Below are positions 1 through 10,593 of a DNA stretch of 64,000 nt, one piece after another; positions within the stretch are counted from its first letter, which is position 1; each line of letters starts with the position of its first letter. The notes under the pieces were generated by a model, which saw only the letters and a program-made list of their open reading frames with translations, did not search any database and was not told the DNA's origin. This stretch comes from Typha latifolia (Eukaryota > Streptophyta > Magnoliopsida > Poales > Typhaceae): the NCBI GenBank assembly GCA_019914945.1, contig CM034101.1:9311188-9375187 (forward strand), given 5' to 3'. Position numbers and translations under genes: made by a program.

Positions 1-2
1 CG

Positions 3-269
3 GAGGGATCTTGGGTTCATCCTGTATTTCATGTATCGCTACTGCGGGCGAGAGTAGGGGTGGATCAGATAATGAGCACACAGATACCCGATCCAGTGTA
101 GGAGATACACGCATACGAGCCGATACGTGTGTCGGCAAGACGGAGGCGCCATCGAGAAGGTCGACTAGAGATTGAGATCTTGGTGGAGTGGCTTAGACGG
201 CATTCCAACGAGGCGACATGGGAGTCTGAGGAGGACATCATGGAACACTTTCCGGATTTCTCACATTGA
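3..269 (+). pseudogene. Ty3/gypsy polyprotein, C-terminal end
   Basis: This is the last part of a Ty3/gypsy retrotransposon polyprotein, after the integrase core. The frame starting at base 3 opens with the motif VHPVFHVSLLR, which is typical of the integrase C-terminal region in plant chromoviruses. It ends with EATWESEEDIMEHFPDF, a degenerate chromodomain-type tail, and a natural TGA stop at 267-269. One in-frame TAG at 99-101 breaks it, so it is a pseudogene. The rest of pol lies left of the window. A matching LTR follows immediately, so this is the 3' end of a + strand element. The superfamily is sure; the lineage (Tekay/Del or Reina) is inferred. Confidence 0.85.
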
Positions 270-289
270 GGTTAAGGTGACAGAAGTGT

Positions 290-1035
290 GGTGGATTGAT
301 ACAACTAGAGCTGGATCAGGTTGTATCAAAAGAAATAAAGTTGCTTTGGAAGAAAAATAAGTTTTCGTCAGGGGGCGTTCGAACGCCGAGGACTACGTTC
401 GAATGCACTGTGCAAACACCTACAGGCGTTCACAAATACAAAGAACGAGAATTGTGTGTTCGAATGACCTCGAGCCCGTTCGAACGCTTGCACATGTTTG
501 CAATTACAGAGAACAGAATATCCGCATTCGAATGGCCTCGAGCGCGTTTGAATGCACCGCGACGAGAACACTTTGTTTTTAGGATTTCATTTCTATTGTT
601 TGAGTCCAAAGGTTAGCCTCTAAGTATTGTTGAGTGCACCCTAATTGAGTTATATTATGAAATCATATTTTCTTCTCATATCTCTCTCTTTCCCTTCATC
701 CCTTTTGCCCTAACTTCTCATCGTCCCCTAACCTTCATTGGTTAGACCTTCCTCCTCGTCTGTCGCGGCCCTACTTCTTCTAGGAGCGACCTCTTCTTTT
801 CCTTCATCCTATTCCCATTTCTATTCGCCAATAATCCTATCCACATATCATCTTCTCCTTCCTTTCCACCACCATTAAGATCTCCCTTCAATCCAAATAA
901 CCAACCCATCCCCATATCGGTCCGGTCCTTAACAGATGGCCGTATTGTAGGGTGGCCTTGGAGGTAGGAGGTGGCTAGGGTTTGAAAAGTTGGATGTTTC
1001 TACGGTTATGATCTACTCCTAGAAAGATATAGCTA
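290..1035 (+). mobile_element. 3' LTR of family B/G (degenerate)
   Basis: This is the LTR of the element whose pol ends just upstream. It has the same order of landmarks as the family B LTR at 22018: a block of GTTCGAACGC-like palindromes (about 372-560), a 'gcctcta' stretch in the TATA position, then a pyrimidine-rich leader (about 660-900). The exact ends are not clear because the TG/CA termini are not obvious. The short open frames here are made by the repeated palindromes and are not genes. Confidence 0.6.
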
Positions 1036-1039
1036 TCTA

Positions 1040-1447
1040 ACGGCTAGATAAAAGATAAGGACGAAAATAATAACTTCATGCGGAGATTTGGTGATGGTAA
1101 TGGTTTCTTGTTTTCCTCGTTGAGGGTGATTTCCTCGTGTAACTCGAATCCGAATCTTGATGTTGTTAGGCAACGGATATCGTAGCGATCCAGTGTTCGT
1201 GGGGCGATTGATCTAACAAAGAAAAGATGTGGCGCGACATAGAATCCAAGCAGTGGAGTGTCCATAAACCGAGAAACGATCTGCTCTAATACCAAGGCTA
1301 ATATAGGACAACGTCTCGATTGCAGATTTGAGAAGAAGTAGGAAAATGATAGGCTCTGATACCAATTTGATAGGCTCCGGTATCAAATGATAAGCTCTGA
1401 TACTAATTGATAGGCTCTAATACCAAATTGAAAGGATCTGAAACCAA
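1040..1447 (-). mobile_element. 5' leader of a minus-strand gypsy element with tandem primer sites
   Basis: This stretch lies between the + strand LTR and the minus-strand LTR G1. It carries repeated copies of a sequence whose reverse complement is the tRNA-iMet primer binding site, TGGTATCAGAG. Five tandem copies of 20-21 bp lie at 1348-1449 and one separate copy is near 1279-1290. No gag protein could be read in the rest. Confidence 0.6.
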
Positions 1448-1449
1448 AG
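1348..1449 (-). repeat. five tandem copies of a primer binding site
   Basis: The units start at 1348, 1369, 1389, 1409 and 1430. Each is a variant of GATAGGCTCTGATACCAATT, and the reverse complement contains TGGTATCAGAGCC, the 3' end complement of plant initiator tRNA-Met. LTR G1 starts directly after the last unit, where a primer site should be, so the array is a tandem expansion of the true site. Confidence 0.75.
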
Positions 1450-1630
1450 ATGGGCTACGCTAAGATTCCTTCAAGATTTGAATTTATTATAGGATTCAGT
1501 CCGCGCAATCGTGGAAAAATATTCGTCAAATATTTGTCAAATATTCTTTGGTAGTCAGAACATTACTAAACCAATTGGGTTGGATCCATAACTTCCTGAA
1601 CTACAACTTTCGTATTTAAGCCCTTCGCAG

Positions 1631-2020
1631 ATTCGAATTATAGCATAGACGAAAACATGGAATAACATGGTGATGGTGGTGGTGACGGGTGGAGTGAATG
1701 TTAGGGTTATGGATGGGTATAGAGATGAGGGTGGATTGTGAAAGTGATTAAGAGAAGTAGACGAAGGGAACGAAGTGGTCGAGATCCCAAAGAAGAGGGG
1801 TGGCTCGACAATCGAGGGAGATTAGATTCGAATTATAGCATAGACGAAAACATGGAATAACATGGTGATGGTGGTGGTGACGGGTGGAGTGGATGTTAGG
1901 GTTATGGATGGGTATAGAGATGAAGGTGGATTGTGAAAGTGATTAAGAGAAGTAAACGAAGGGAATGAAGTGGTCGAGATCCCAAAGAAGAAGGGTGGCT
2001 CGACAATCGAGGGAGATTAG
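1631..2020. repeat. 195-bp tandem duplication
   Basis: Two adjacent copies, 1631-1825 and 1826-2020, each begin with ATTCGAATTATAGCATAGAC. I count five differences between them, all transitions, so the duplication is young compared with the surrounding LTR. The related LTR at 17281-17760 has only one copy. The unit length is a multiple of three, but no protein runs through it. Confidence 0.9.
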
Positions 2021-2147
2021 AAGTGAGGAGAAACCTTGCCAACGGTAGATGTGGAAGGACGGTGAAGAGGGAGGAGAGAGGAGTCTAGAGAGAAGATAGG
2101 AGGCAAGAAATCAAGAATCCAATAGCATAATGAAGTTGGCATCCACA

Positions 2148-2155
2148 TATTTATA
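2148..2155 (-). promoter_or_regulatory. TATA box of LTR G1
   Basis: The minus strand reads CTCTATAAATATGTGG here, the same core as in LTR B at 22374. It lies just downstream of the palindrome block, where the U3 promoter of an LTR should be. Confidence 0.6.
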
Positions 2156-2217
2156 GAGGCTAGTCAACATGTTCTAAAACAATATGAAACCCTAATTCTA
2201 GAGGATTCCCGTCAATC

Positions 2218-2420
2218 GCGTTTGAACGCGCCCGATCGTGTTTGAATGCGCCCGATCGCGTTTGAACGCGGCTGATCGTGTTCGAATGCACTCAAAAAGC
2301 CCCTTCTCTGGATTTGCGAACGCGACACAGGCGTTTGAACGCGAGTGTTCACAAGACGTTCGAACATGGGCGTTCACAATGGCGTTCGAACGCGACTCCA
2401 CCTGTGTTCGAACGCAACCT
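2218..2420. repeat. GTTCGAAC palindrome cluster, first four at a 20-bp period
   Basis: About eight copies of G(C/T)GTT(C/T)GAA(C/T)GC occur here. The first four start at 2218, 2238, 2258 and 2278, an exact 20-bp period with GCCCGATC-like linkers. The perfect form GCGTTCGAACGC is a 12-bp palindrome. Variants differ mostly by C to T or G to A, as expected from decay of methylated CpG. Similar clusters lie at 372-560 and 22194-22310. Confidence 0.8.
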
Positions 2421-2489
2421 ACATGAATTTTATTTTAATGAAAATAAACACCTAATGCAATAAGAAATGATCCTAACTAAATGTATCAG

Positions 2490-2770
2490 AAAAATAATTA
2501 AACCCGGGGAATTCACCAACGGGGTATTCAGAATCCACCGATGTTGGAATCCACCAACAAATACTCAATATGTGAAAACTCTGAAAATGTTCATTAATTA
2601 GTAAAAGATGATTACACAAGCCTTTATATAGGTAAAATAAAGTAAAAGACAAAAAAAAAATAGCCTTAGAAGGTGGCTAGTTATAACTCTCGTTAAGTTA
2701 AGGGGCCACGGGTGTAGCCCTTTTGTGCCTACGAGAATAAATGTGACGAAAAGTGATATCCCCACCATAT
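2490..2770 (-). mobile_element. probable LTR fragment of another family
   Basis: The minus strand shows a promoter-like start: CCTATATAAAGGCTTGTG (reverse complement of about 2618-2636), followed by a leader with repeated GGTGGATTC and GGTGAATTC phrases. This is the usual look of an LTR U3-R-U5 junction. No protein or second LTR supports it, so the family is unknown. Confidence 0.35.
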
Positions 2771-4581
2771 AGTTAAACGAAAGGTTTAGATGTAGCTTAG
2801 CACATAATAATGGTCATTTTCAATTATCTAGGGAACCTAAATTAGAGGTTTTAGGAGTTGGGTCAAAATTGGTGTAGGAAGTACCAAAGCATTAGATTAA
2901 CAACATATGAGTTAATTTGAACTCAAATGTTATAATTTTGAGCTCAAATCTTAGCATTATTAGAAATTATTTGATAATATTGTTTTCCCTAAATTTAAAA
3001 AAAAATTAAAATTATTATGTCAAATTTATGCAAATTGGGTCAAATTTGGTGTAGAAACCTATTAAATTAACTCCACATGATTCAATTTGAACCCCAGTTT
3101 GCTCTAGCTTTTGTTTTTAAGTAATAAACTATTATCAATTAATGAATGTTAAATCTATTTCCACATGACTATTGCTATACTTTTAAAAAATAGGTCTTTT
3201 ACAATATTATCTAGCGATAAAAACTCTAAGGTAGTTTTTAATGCATATATTAGAATCTACAATATGTATAAAAATATGAAGGAACTTATCTAGAGATGTG
3301 GCAGTGTCCCAGTGGGCACATTGAGGCATGCCAACAGACACATGCCATGCTGATAGCGTATTGGCATGGCAATCCTTAATTAATGCAATTCATTCTGCAA
3401 CGCCATATCTAAAGAACTTTATGTACAGCTTTTCCTCTGTTGCATGGACCTAAACCCCACAATCAAGAAGTAGCTACTATATTGCCAACCAACCTTTAGC
3501 TAAAGCCAATATCTGCAAGCTTGATATAAGGTTGACGGTCAGTCAAAAAATTCTGTTTTTTGGAGCATTAATGTCAGAGTTGCGATCTAGTGACCTTATA
3601 TTTTGGAAGTTAATGTCTGGACAATGATGAGTATGGATCTAGTTTTGTGCTTACATGGTCTTCTATATTGGGAAGAACAGGTAAATGATCTTATTTTAAT
3701 GCACCAAGGTCCATTTGCTTTCATGTGTTTCTAGATGTACCATCTATAGTATTAAGTGAAAACCAACTTAAGTAAAATCTTATATCTTCTTTCTTCCCAT
3801 TAAAAACTGAGGGATGTGAGGTTGGTTTATGTAGATTGAAAGAAAACCATGAAAAGTACAAGAATATTTAGCAACTAAGGAAAAAAAGAAAATGCAGCAG
3901 CTGTGAGTCCAGAGAATGGGATGGATGAGTGGGGTTACTAGAATATATAGAATAATGAATTGAGTATATCCTGCACATATTAGATGTAGCATCTGTAGAT
4001 GGCAAGTTACATAAGAATCAATTTGAGTTACTTCAGATAAGTTCAAAGGAAACCAAGGATGAACTACCTTATTGAAGAAGGTTCCTTAAAGAGGGAGAGA
4101 AATACCAAATGTGGCACAGAAATAGTACTAAACCAAATGTTAATACTTTATTTAACATAAAATCTTTTATTATATGGAGCTAAATAGATGGAAAGGATTG
4201 CATTTTTATTGTTCTTTATGAACTTGATGATGTCCATAAGTTCATTTTACTTTCTCATTTATCTAGGACACTTGTTTATGTGCATTCTAAATATATGAAT
4301 AGGTTGGAGAGATTTTTATTAGTGAATTGAAGAAGTGCATTACAATTAAAATCTCAATCTTAGTGTAATGTTGGTATCTTTGTCTTCCTGACTTCCTGCT
4401 CATTACTGTTAATTTATATTGATTACCAAAACTTATGGAAATTCTCACTTGTACATACTATTCCCTATTTTTAAATGTTGTATTGCATTGTTTTTCAATA
4501 TGTCAATTTAATAATACTGCATAAAAAAATACCTTTGTATTATGAGCTAACGTAGTTTGCTATACTTCTGAAATGAAACAG
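2771..4581. other. low-copy AT-rich DNA, probably intron or 5' flank of the bHLH gene
   Basis: I see no coding exon, RNA gene or repeat in this stretch. I searched for the basic-region exon of the bHLH gene, which should encode a KADREKLRR-like motif, on the + strand and did not find it. The stretch ends in a splice acceptor, AAACAG, at 4576-4581. It is therefore at least partly intron if the gene is intact. Confidence 0.5.
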
Positions 4582-5717
4582 ATCCAGAGAGACCCAAGAA
4601 TGACAAAGCAACCATCCTTGCTGATACTGTCCATATGCTCAAAGACTTGACTAGTCAAGTGAACAGATTAAAAGCTGAATATGCTACACTTTCTGGGGAA
4701 TCACACGAGGTTAACTCATCTTAAGCTTAGAATACTTCTAAGCTGCATAAGTTCTTAAAAATTTTGATAACACAATTCTTACAAATAATCTGTAACCATG
4801 TAGTTGACACAAGAGAAGAACGAGCTCAGAGAGGAGAAAGCCTCTATAAAATCTGAGATTGACAATTTGAATGTCCAATATCAGCAAAGGCTTAGGGTGT
4901 TGTACCCTTGGGCTGCGGTGGAACCTTCAGTGCTAATGGCTCCACCTCCTGCATATCCATTTCCAGTACCAGTTCAGATTCCCTCAGGTCCGGTCCCTAT
5001 ACATCTTCGTCCTTACCCTTTCTTCCAAAATCAGAGATCTGGGTCCATTCCCAGCCAGTGTTCTACTTATATGCCATATTCTCAGCCTTGCAATCTTGAT
5101 CAGCCATTTACCCAACACAATCCACTGCTATGTCCAAGCAGCAATATGTCTCACCCTGCTAGTGTACAAGATTCGAGAAGCAATACATCTACTCATCAGC
5201 TGCCAACCTTAGGAGAGAGATGCGAGGATTATGGTGATGTTGCAACGGAATTGGAACTAAAGACTCCTGGATCTATGGTCTCTTCTCATTCAAAAGTAGT
5301 ACATGATAAGGTACAAATTTCACTTGTGTATAGGATATGAAGGTCACCTGGCACTCATATTCTTGATTGCATAAACTTAAGACCCACATGAGAAGAAAGG
5401 TTAAAAGACTTAAAGATGTACTTCTTTAACTTCAGACATTAGTGCCATTCCTACTCAAATAGAGTTGTGGCTCTGATAATCTTGCAACAGAACAAGTCCA
5501 CCAATAGATCAGAGAACAATGAAGAAACTAACATATCATCGTATCATAATTTCAGGATTCTTCATCAACCAGGAAGAAAGAAAAGCAATGGTCACAACAA
5601 AAGAAAGAGAGCAGTTTTACAGATCCGAGCAGTTCATGCGGGTGTTCTTCCAGTGGTGGGCTGGAGAGCTCCTCCACTAGTGTTGGAAATGGTTCAGTTG
5701 CTGAGAACCTAAACTAG
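4582..5717 (+). CDS. bHLH121: bHLH121-like transcription factor (5' exon(s) not in window)
   Basis: This is a basic helix-loop-helix protein of the IVb type. Arabidopsis bHLH121 (URI) is a nuclear regulator of iron-deficiency responses. Three exons are visible: 4582-4709 (entering with the last two bases of a split codon), 4804-5310 and 5556-5717, the last with TAG at 5715-5717. The introns are 94 and 245 bp, both GT-AG. About 264 residues can be read without a stop or frameshift. The first exon carries the loop and second helix (PERPKNDKATILADT, then LKDLTSQVNRLKAEY). The second continues the coiled coil (LTQEKNELREEK), then a proline-rich stretch (PPPAYPFPVPV) and an ELKTPGS motif. The last exon is Ser-rich. 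The basic region and first helix are missing, so the gene either starts beyond 4.6 kb of TE-filled intron or has lost its 5' part. Identity is sure at family level; activity is unknown. Confidence 0.88.
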
Positions 5718-6436
5718 CACCATATGGAGTAGTGTGGTGAGATCTCGTAGGTTATTCCTCTAAGATGAGCATATTACTGATGATGAAGCCAACCTAACAA
5801 CTAAAAGCCCACATACATCAAAAAATTTGCGCATGTGAAACTAAGTTATGATAGCTTGCAAAATCATATTGATTTGTTCATGAGTGCACTGGTTGATCCT
5901 TCCATTGGGAATAATTCTTATCCTTAATACTCCAACTTGGAGGGCATTCCAAAAGCAAAACTTCTGCTTCTATTTGTACATTGTCATAAGATGAATTCCC
6001 CAACAGGCTGTTACTGTCACAGAATAATGACAACAGAACAGACATGTTCATAGTGATGCATTTCACCTCCCAAGTTGCATGACAAGCAAGCTGCGAGTTA
6101 AATTCATAGTATAATGCTGAAGAATTCTTTTCTGGATGTACAATTTATATTATAGTAAGTTGTAAAATGTATGCATAGTTGAAAATGGATATCACAAGTA
6201 TAGCAGTGTAACAGTATGCACCGTCAAAAAGTGGTAACTTGTACTCATATGGTTAAATTTCACATTCAGGTATCTTGACTATCTTCAATACAGAGTTTAT
6301 GACCAAACTAGGCCTCTTTAAAGTGGCCTCCTTATGAACTAAAATACTTGAGTAGGTCGACCCCCAAACTTACTGCTCAAATATGTTACGTTTTAAGACG
6401 TAAGATGCTAACTCTTACGTTAGATGTGAAGTGCTA
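5718..6436 (+). other. 3' UTR and downstream flank of the bHLH gene
   Basis: This follows the TAG stop. I see no further exon or repeat. No exact AATAAA is obvious; AGAATAATG near 6022 is a weak candidate poly(A) signal. A small hairpin with arms ACGTAAGA and TCTTACGT lies near 6400-6422. Confidence 0.4.
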
Positions 6437-6900
6437 ATGAACACTGGCAGAATCAATGCTCAGTCTTGTCCATTTGTGGAATGAGAATAAGTTTATTCTA
6501 GAATAATCCTTATTCTAGTGTAAGTAACAAACAATAACTTACATTATTCTGGTATAATAATTCAATATACACTCTCATCTTATTTTATACAACTTAAATT
6601 TTTTATATTATAATAACTTATAATTATTATTTTGTATTTTGATTAGACAATATTTAATTACACATTGCCTTAGTTATAGTTAAGATTCTCTTTCTCTACT
6701 ATCTCTTCTCTTAAATATTAGTCATCTCAGTTATAATTTAGATTTAATATCTCATCTATCTCTTCTTTTAAACATTAGTTATCTCACCTACAATTGAGAT
6801 TCTATCTTTGTTTTTTTGCTAGTAAATTTTGTTAAAATTAAAAGTATTAAGCTTGCACACTTTTCCGTGGTGTGAGTTTATAATTCCGCTTATAATATTG
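6437..6900. mobile_element. AT-rich MITE-like sequence
   Basis: The segment opens with a palindromic stretch around TTATTCTAGAATAA near 6492 and resembles, in reverse orientation, the sequence at about 24080-24420 (runs such as 'ctcttcttttaa' against 'ttaagagaga'). I could not define matching terminal repeats or a target duplication, so the class is uncertain. Confidence 0.35.
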
Positions 6901-6929
6901 TATTACTCTGTAATTCCTCTTTATTTTCT

Positions 6930-7430
6930 TTATAACATGGATATTTAATATGGAGTGCAGGCTTATAACTTTGTTTTACCTAGCAATGTCATTTTATTTT
7001 CTCTAGTGTATAACTATTTTATATAGAGTGCGAGCTTAATAACCCATATTATCTTGTAGTGCCATTTTATATCCTCTAGTGTATAATTATTTTATATAAT
7101 GTGGGGTTATAACCCCGTATTATTCGACAATGTCTTATTATGTCCTATAGTGTCTAATTATTTTACATAGAATGTGGGTTACCTCATAGTGCCCATTTAT
7201 ATCTTTTAGTATATAGGTATTTAACATAGAGTGCGAGCTTATAATCTCGCATTACTCTCATAGTGCCTCTGTATATCTTCTAGTGTATAATTACTTTATA
7301 TAAAGTGCAAGCTTATAACTCCGCGTTATCCTCCAATGCCTTTTTATTTTCTCTAATACATAATTATTTTACATAGAATGTGCACTTATAACCTCACACT
7401 CTATGTAAAATAATCATGCACTAGATGATA
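6930..7430. repeat. tandem array, about 73-bp unit, six copies
   Basis: Each unit has the order 'ctctagtgtataattatttta', 'tatagagtgcgagcttata', then 'gtagtgcc'. The 'tctagt' landmark starts near 7001, 7074, 7145, 7204, 7278 and 7351, giving steps of 73, 71, 59, 74 and 73 bp. The fourth step is short because of a deletion. The array ends in an inverted half-unit. No open frame runs through it. Confidence 0.75.
7362..7416. repeat. inverted repeat ending the 73-bp array
   Basis: The arms TTTTACATAGAATGTG and CACACTCTATGTAAAA flank a short centre, 'cacttataacct'. They would form a hairpin of about 16 bp with one mismatch. It arises where one array unit meets another in opposite orientation. Confidence 0.75.
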
Positions 7431-7960
7431 TAAAGAAGTGCTATAGGGTAATGCAGACTTTTAACCTCGTATTACCCCCCAGTGTATGTTATTTTCTCAT
7501 AGTGGGGGTATATAGAGTATTTTAAATCCACAATTATAATAAAATAATATTATTTCAAAAAATAGTATTTACTATTACTATTTAACAGATACTTAAGGAT
7601 ATTTTTGTCATTTGGTTTAAAACATTACAAATTTCCAATACAATTTTTTTTATTTTTTAATATTTTAATATTAATTTTATGTCACATCAAATATAATTAT
7701 TACTTCTTATTGCTAGTATTGAACTAAATATTAGAATAGCACATATTAGTATTAACTTTTTTCTTTTGGTATTAAAAATTAGAATAGTTACACCTATTTC
7801 ACTTTTATTCTAGAAGTAAAAACATGCTTAATAAGTTGGAATTAGATAAAATTTGAGAGATATTATGTTGTAATCAAATGAACTAGAACGTATCGTGTTG
7901 CAATGGAACAACATAGAGAGGTATTGGATTGGGACGTTCAAATCGGATAAGGTAGATGTT
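7431..7960. repeat. AT-rich dispersed repeats (copies at 12495 and 24430)
   Basis: Bases 7690-7815 recur, diverged, at 12495-12620 (shared 'aaatataattattact' and 'tattagaata'). Bases 7840-7935 recur at 24440-24545 (shared GTTGCAATGGAACAACATAG). They appear to be pieces of one or two short dispersed elements without coding sequence. Confidence 0.55.
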
Positions 7961-8455
7961 ATGATTCGACTTCGTGGATTAAGTCGAGTCAAGTTAGTTA
8001 GAATAGTTACTTATTACTTTAAATTTTAAATAAATAAAAAATCCACATGTGATTCAATCCACTAGGGTTTTTACTCTTGTAAATAGCAGTAGACATGTGT
8101 TGATTAGAATCATTGAATGGATCTAAATTTAGCCAAATTAATTTTTTTGTTTTATCTTTTCATATAGCCTTCTGATCTTTTAAACCTTAGCCACCATCTT
8201 CTTCCACTAGCCACCTTACTTTACGGCTGTCCACCATCACCCTTGGTTGTTTGCCGCCCTTTGATGACCGTCATAACATTGGATATTTATTAATTTGCCT
8301 CGTCTCGATTTTCATCCACTCTTTTTTTTTAACTTTTCATCCTAATGTTGGATTCATGTGAAATTAGAGCCATTAGAACTTTAACTCACGAAGCTACCAC
8401 CACATAAATTTTTACAATTTTTTTATGTTTCAAATCTGATCCATAACGGTTCCTT
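7961..8455 (+). mobile_element. LTR of family E, 5' copy (E1)
   Basis: The 3' half (8150-8450) matches the solo LTR E2 (21340-21640) and the fragment at 9991-10316. All share 'ccaccatc', 'ttacggctgtccaccacc' and a 'gctaccaccac' ending. The 5' part is diverged and its start is estimated. A gag region follows directly. Confidence 0.55.
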
Positions 8456-9990
8456 GGCCAATAATTAGCACGAGATTGAAGAAGATGCACGAGGAAGGTG
8501 CAACTATAGAGGACCAAAAACTGCCTAGCGACACCACCACCATCTGTAACTACCAGCAATGAGCCACCAGCATGGGTGAAGATATTGATAGAGTTCATTG
8601 ACTCGTTGAGAGAATCATCGAAGGAGATCCAAACTATAATCAAGGATTCGATCTAAGCCTTTGACGGTGGTTCTCCCAGCCCAGCACAGCACAGCCAACT
8701 CGCGTCGCCAACATCACCGGCCACCACGAAGCAAGCCCTCTTGCAGTAAGAAAATCGAAGCCTTGAAAGAGAGGAAGAGTCGGTCCAATTCGCAGCCTCA
8801 ATCCGTTCTCCGATCGTGGTGGAGTCCCTCCACCATAGTAGAGCCTCACAACTGTCGTTGTCATGTCAGAACAACTGCCACCAAAAGGGATGTGGTTGCC
8901 TTCCCCACCTGCACTAGAAGATAGGGGCGAAAACCCTAGTGCTTTCCACTAACAGCGATCCAGCCTCCATCGACGGCGATTTCAACATGCAGTCCCTTCC
9001 ATGGGACCCACACACTAGAGCTAGGTTAGCAACAGGAGGCGGTCGGAAGACCGTCGTCGATAGCCACTACTACTGCAGCCAACTTACGGCTGGTGGTCGT
9101 GAGTCTAATACTCCCACTTCCAATGATAGCCATGGCTAGCTTCCTCAAGTCGATTGCCAGCCTATAGTGCCCACTATAGTCACTAGCAATCGTCGGGTGG
9201 TCAAATCCAACAGCCACCACCATAGGAAGCTACCCTAATGTTGGGGTGGCTTCGTCGGGGCTTCCTTCCGCCATTGCTCCCCTATAGTGGGGCCATGGGT
9301 CCCTTTTGCAGTAGTTGGGAGCCGGTGGACCCGTCGACGATGCGCTGGCCGCTATGGAACTAGCATGGGCTCGAGCTTTATTTCGGCCTTCCATTGTTAT
9401 TTGCTGTCATGAAGACCCACCGAATGGCGATTGTCAACGACCAACCACCTTGCCCAGCTGCCACCAAGGCTACAGCGACCTGTGGTAGTGCTCCTAGGCC
9501 AAAATCAAACTTTAGCCTTAGGGTTGGAACTACGACACTTACATGGGATGATAAAGTGTACTATTTTTTAGGCAGACTAGATTTTCACGAACTAGTTTGA
9601 CTTCCTCATGCAAACCAGTTTGGGACCGATGTGTATGACCCCAAACCCGCGTATGAGCTAGATGGCTACTAGAACGACCTAGTGGGCCCACACCATCGGG
9701 CTAAATCGAACCCGCATGCAGCCTGAGTGCATGAGCTGGACCTGTGGGCCTATGACCCACCTGACCAGCCTCGACCACGAGGTCACTTGGCCCTTGATAC
9801 CATATTTTAAAATTCAAGCTCAGACTGTCAAGCTTGATTTTCCAAAATTTTCTAGAGGAGACTTGTTGACTGGGCCTATCTAGTGGAGCAGTTTTTCACG
9901 CACTATGGCACGCCCAACCACAAGAAGGTCTAGTTAGCTTCATTCCACTTAGAGGGCGTGGCGATTAGATGGTATAAGTTGGCTTGTATT
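8456..9990 (+). pseudogene. gypsy gag, family E (broken)
   Basis: Gag is the structural protein that forms the particle around retrotransposon RNA. The N-terminal part is readable in pieces, for example PPAWVKILIEFIDSL near 8560-8610. The capsid core is clear at about 9810-9990: KLDFPKFSRGDLL, then VEQFFTHYGTPNHKKV and LASFHLEGVAIRWYK. Several stops and frame changes interrupt it, and it stops abruptly at the next LTR fragment, so no zinc knuckle, protease or polymerase follows. Family B gag at 22850 has the same capsid motif, so E and B are related. Confidence 0.75.
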
Positions 9991-10316
9991 TATCTTTTCA
10001 TATTAGCAATTAAAGCGTCCTTATCTTTCTAAAAGTAGATCGTAACCATAGAAGCCTTATAATCTTCCAAACCCTGGCCACCATCTTCAGTAGCCACCTT
10101 ATCTTACAGTCGTTCACCACCACCTTTGGCCACCTGCCACCCTTCAATGACTGCTGCAACATTAGATATTTACTAGTCTGCACATTCTGACCTTCATCCA
10201 CTCTTTTCTTTAACTTTTCATCCTAATGTCATATTCATATGAAATTAGAGTTATTAGAACCCTAACTTATGTGGCTACCACCACATAGATTTTCACAATT
10301 TTCTTATGTCCAGATC
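9991..10316 (+). mobile_element. LTR fragment of family E, 3' copy
   Basis: This repeats the 8150-8450 sequence nearly in order. It joins the truncated gag directly on its left. With E1 it brackets a gag-only remnant; polymerase must have been lost by deletion. The giant LTR A1 interrupts its 3' end near 10316. Confidence 0.7.
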
Positions 10317-10526
10317 ATTGGGGTGCCATGCAAATGGGTGCGGCATTTGGGTGCCATGCACTCCTTAGCGTCTACGGCCAACTGGCTGCGGTGGGCCCCA
10401 GGGCTGCCGCAGCCGCCACCACCTCTCTTTCCCTCTAAATCTCTCTTTCTCTTTCTCTCTTTTTCAATCTCTCTCTCTCCCCTCGTGCTGACGTCGGTCT
10501 GTAGTCGCCACTAAAGCGATGAGCTT

Positions 10527-10593
<67 letters not shown>

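Larger units (their letters stand above)
1451..2480 (-). mobile_element. LTR G1 (family B/G)
   Basis: This minus-strand LTR starts (as its 3' end) at TGGGCTACGC next to the primer-site array. Reading leftward on the minus strand it has a GTTCGAAC palindrome block (2420-2218), a TATA box (2155-2148), then the transcribed leader. A second copy of its leader is at 17281-17760. The left edge is firm; the right edge is estimated. An internal 195-bp duplication lengthens it. Confidence 0.7.

Noticed and set aside
372..560. GTTCGAAC motifs as tRNA or Pol III B boxes.
   Set aside because: They are perfect palindromes in tandem within LTRs, with no A box or tRNA fold. I keep only a cautious remark on the resemblance.
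6900..7430. CRISPR-like array because of regular spacing.
   Set aside because: The whole unit is repeated with no unique spacers, in plant nuclear DNA. It is a minisatellite.
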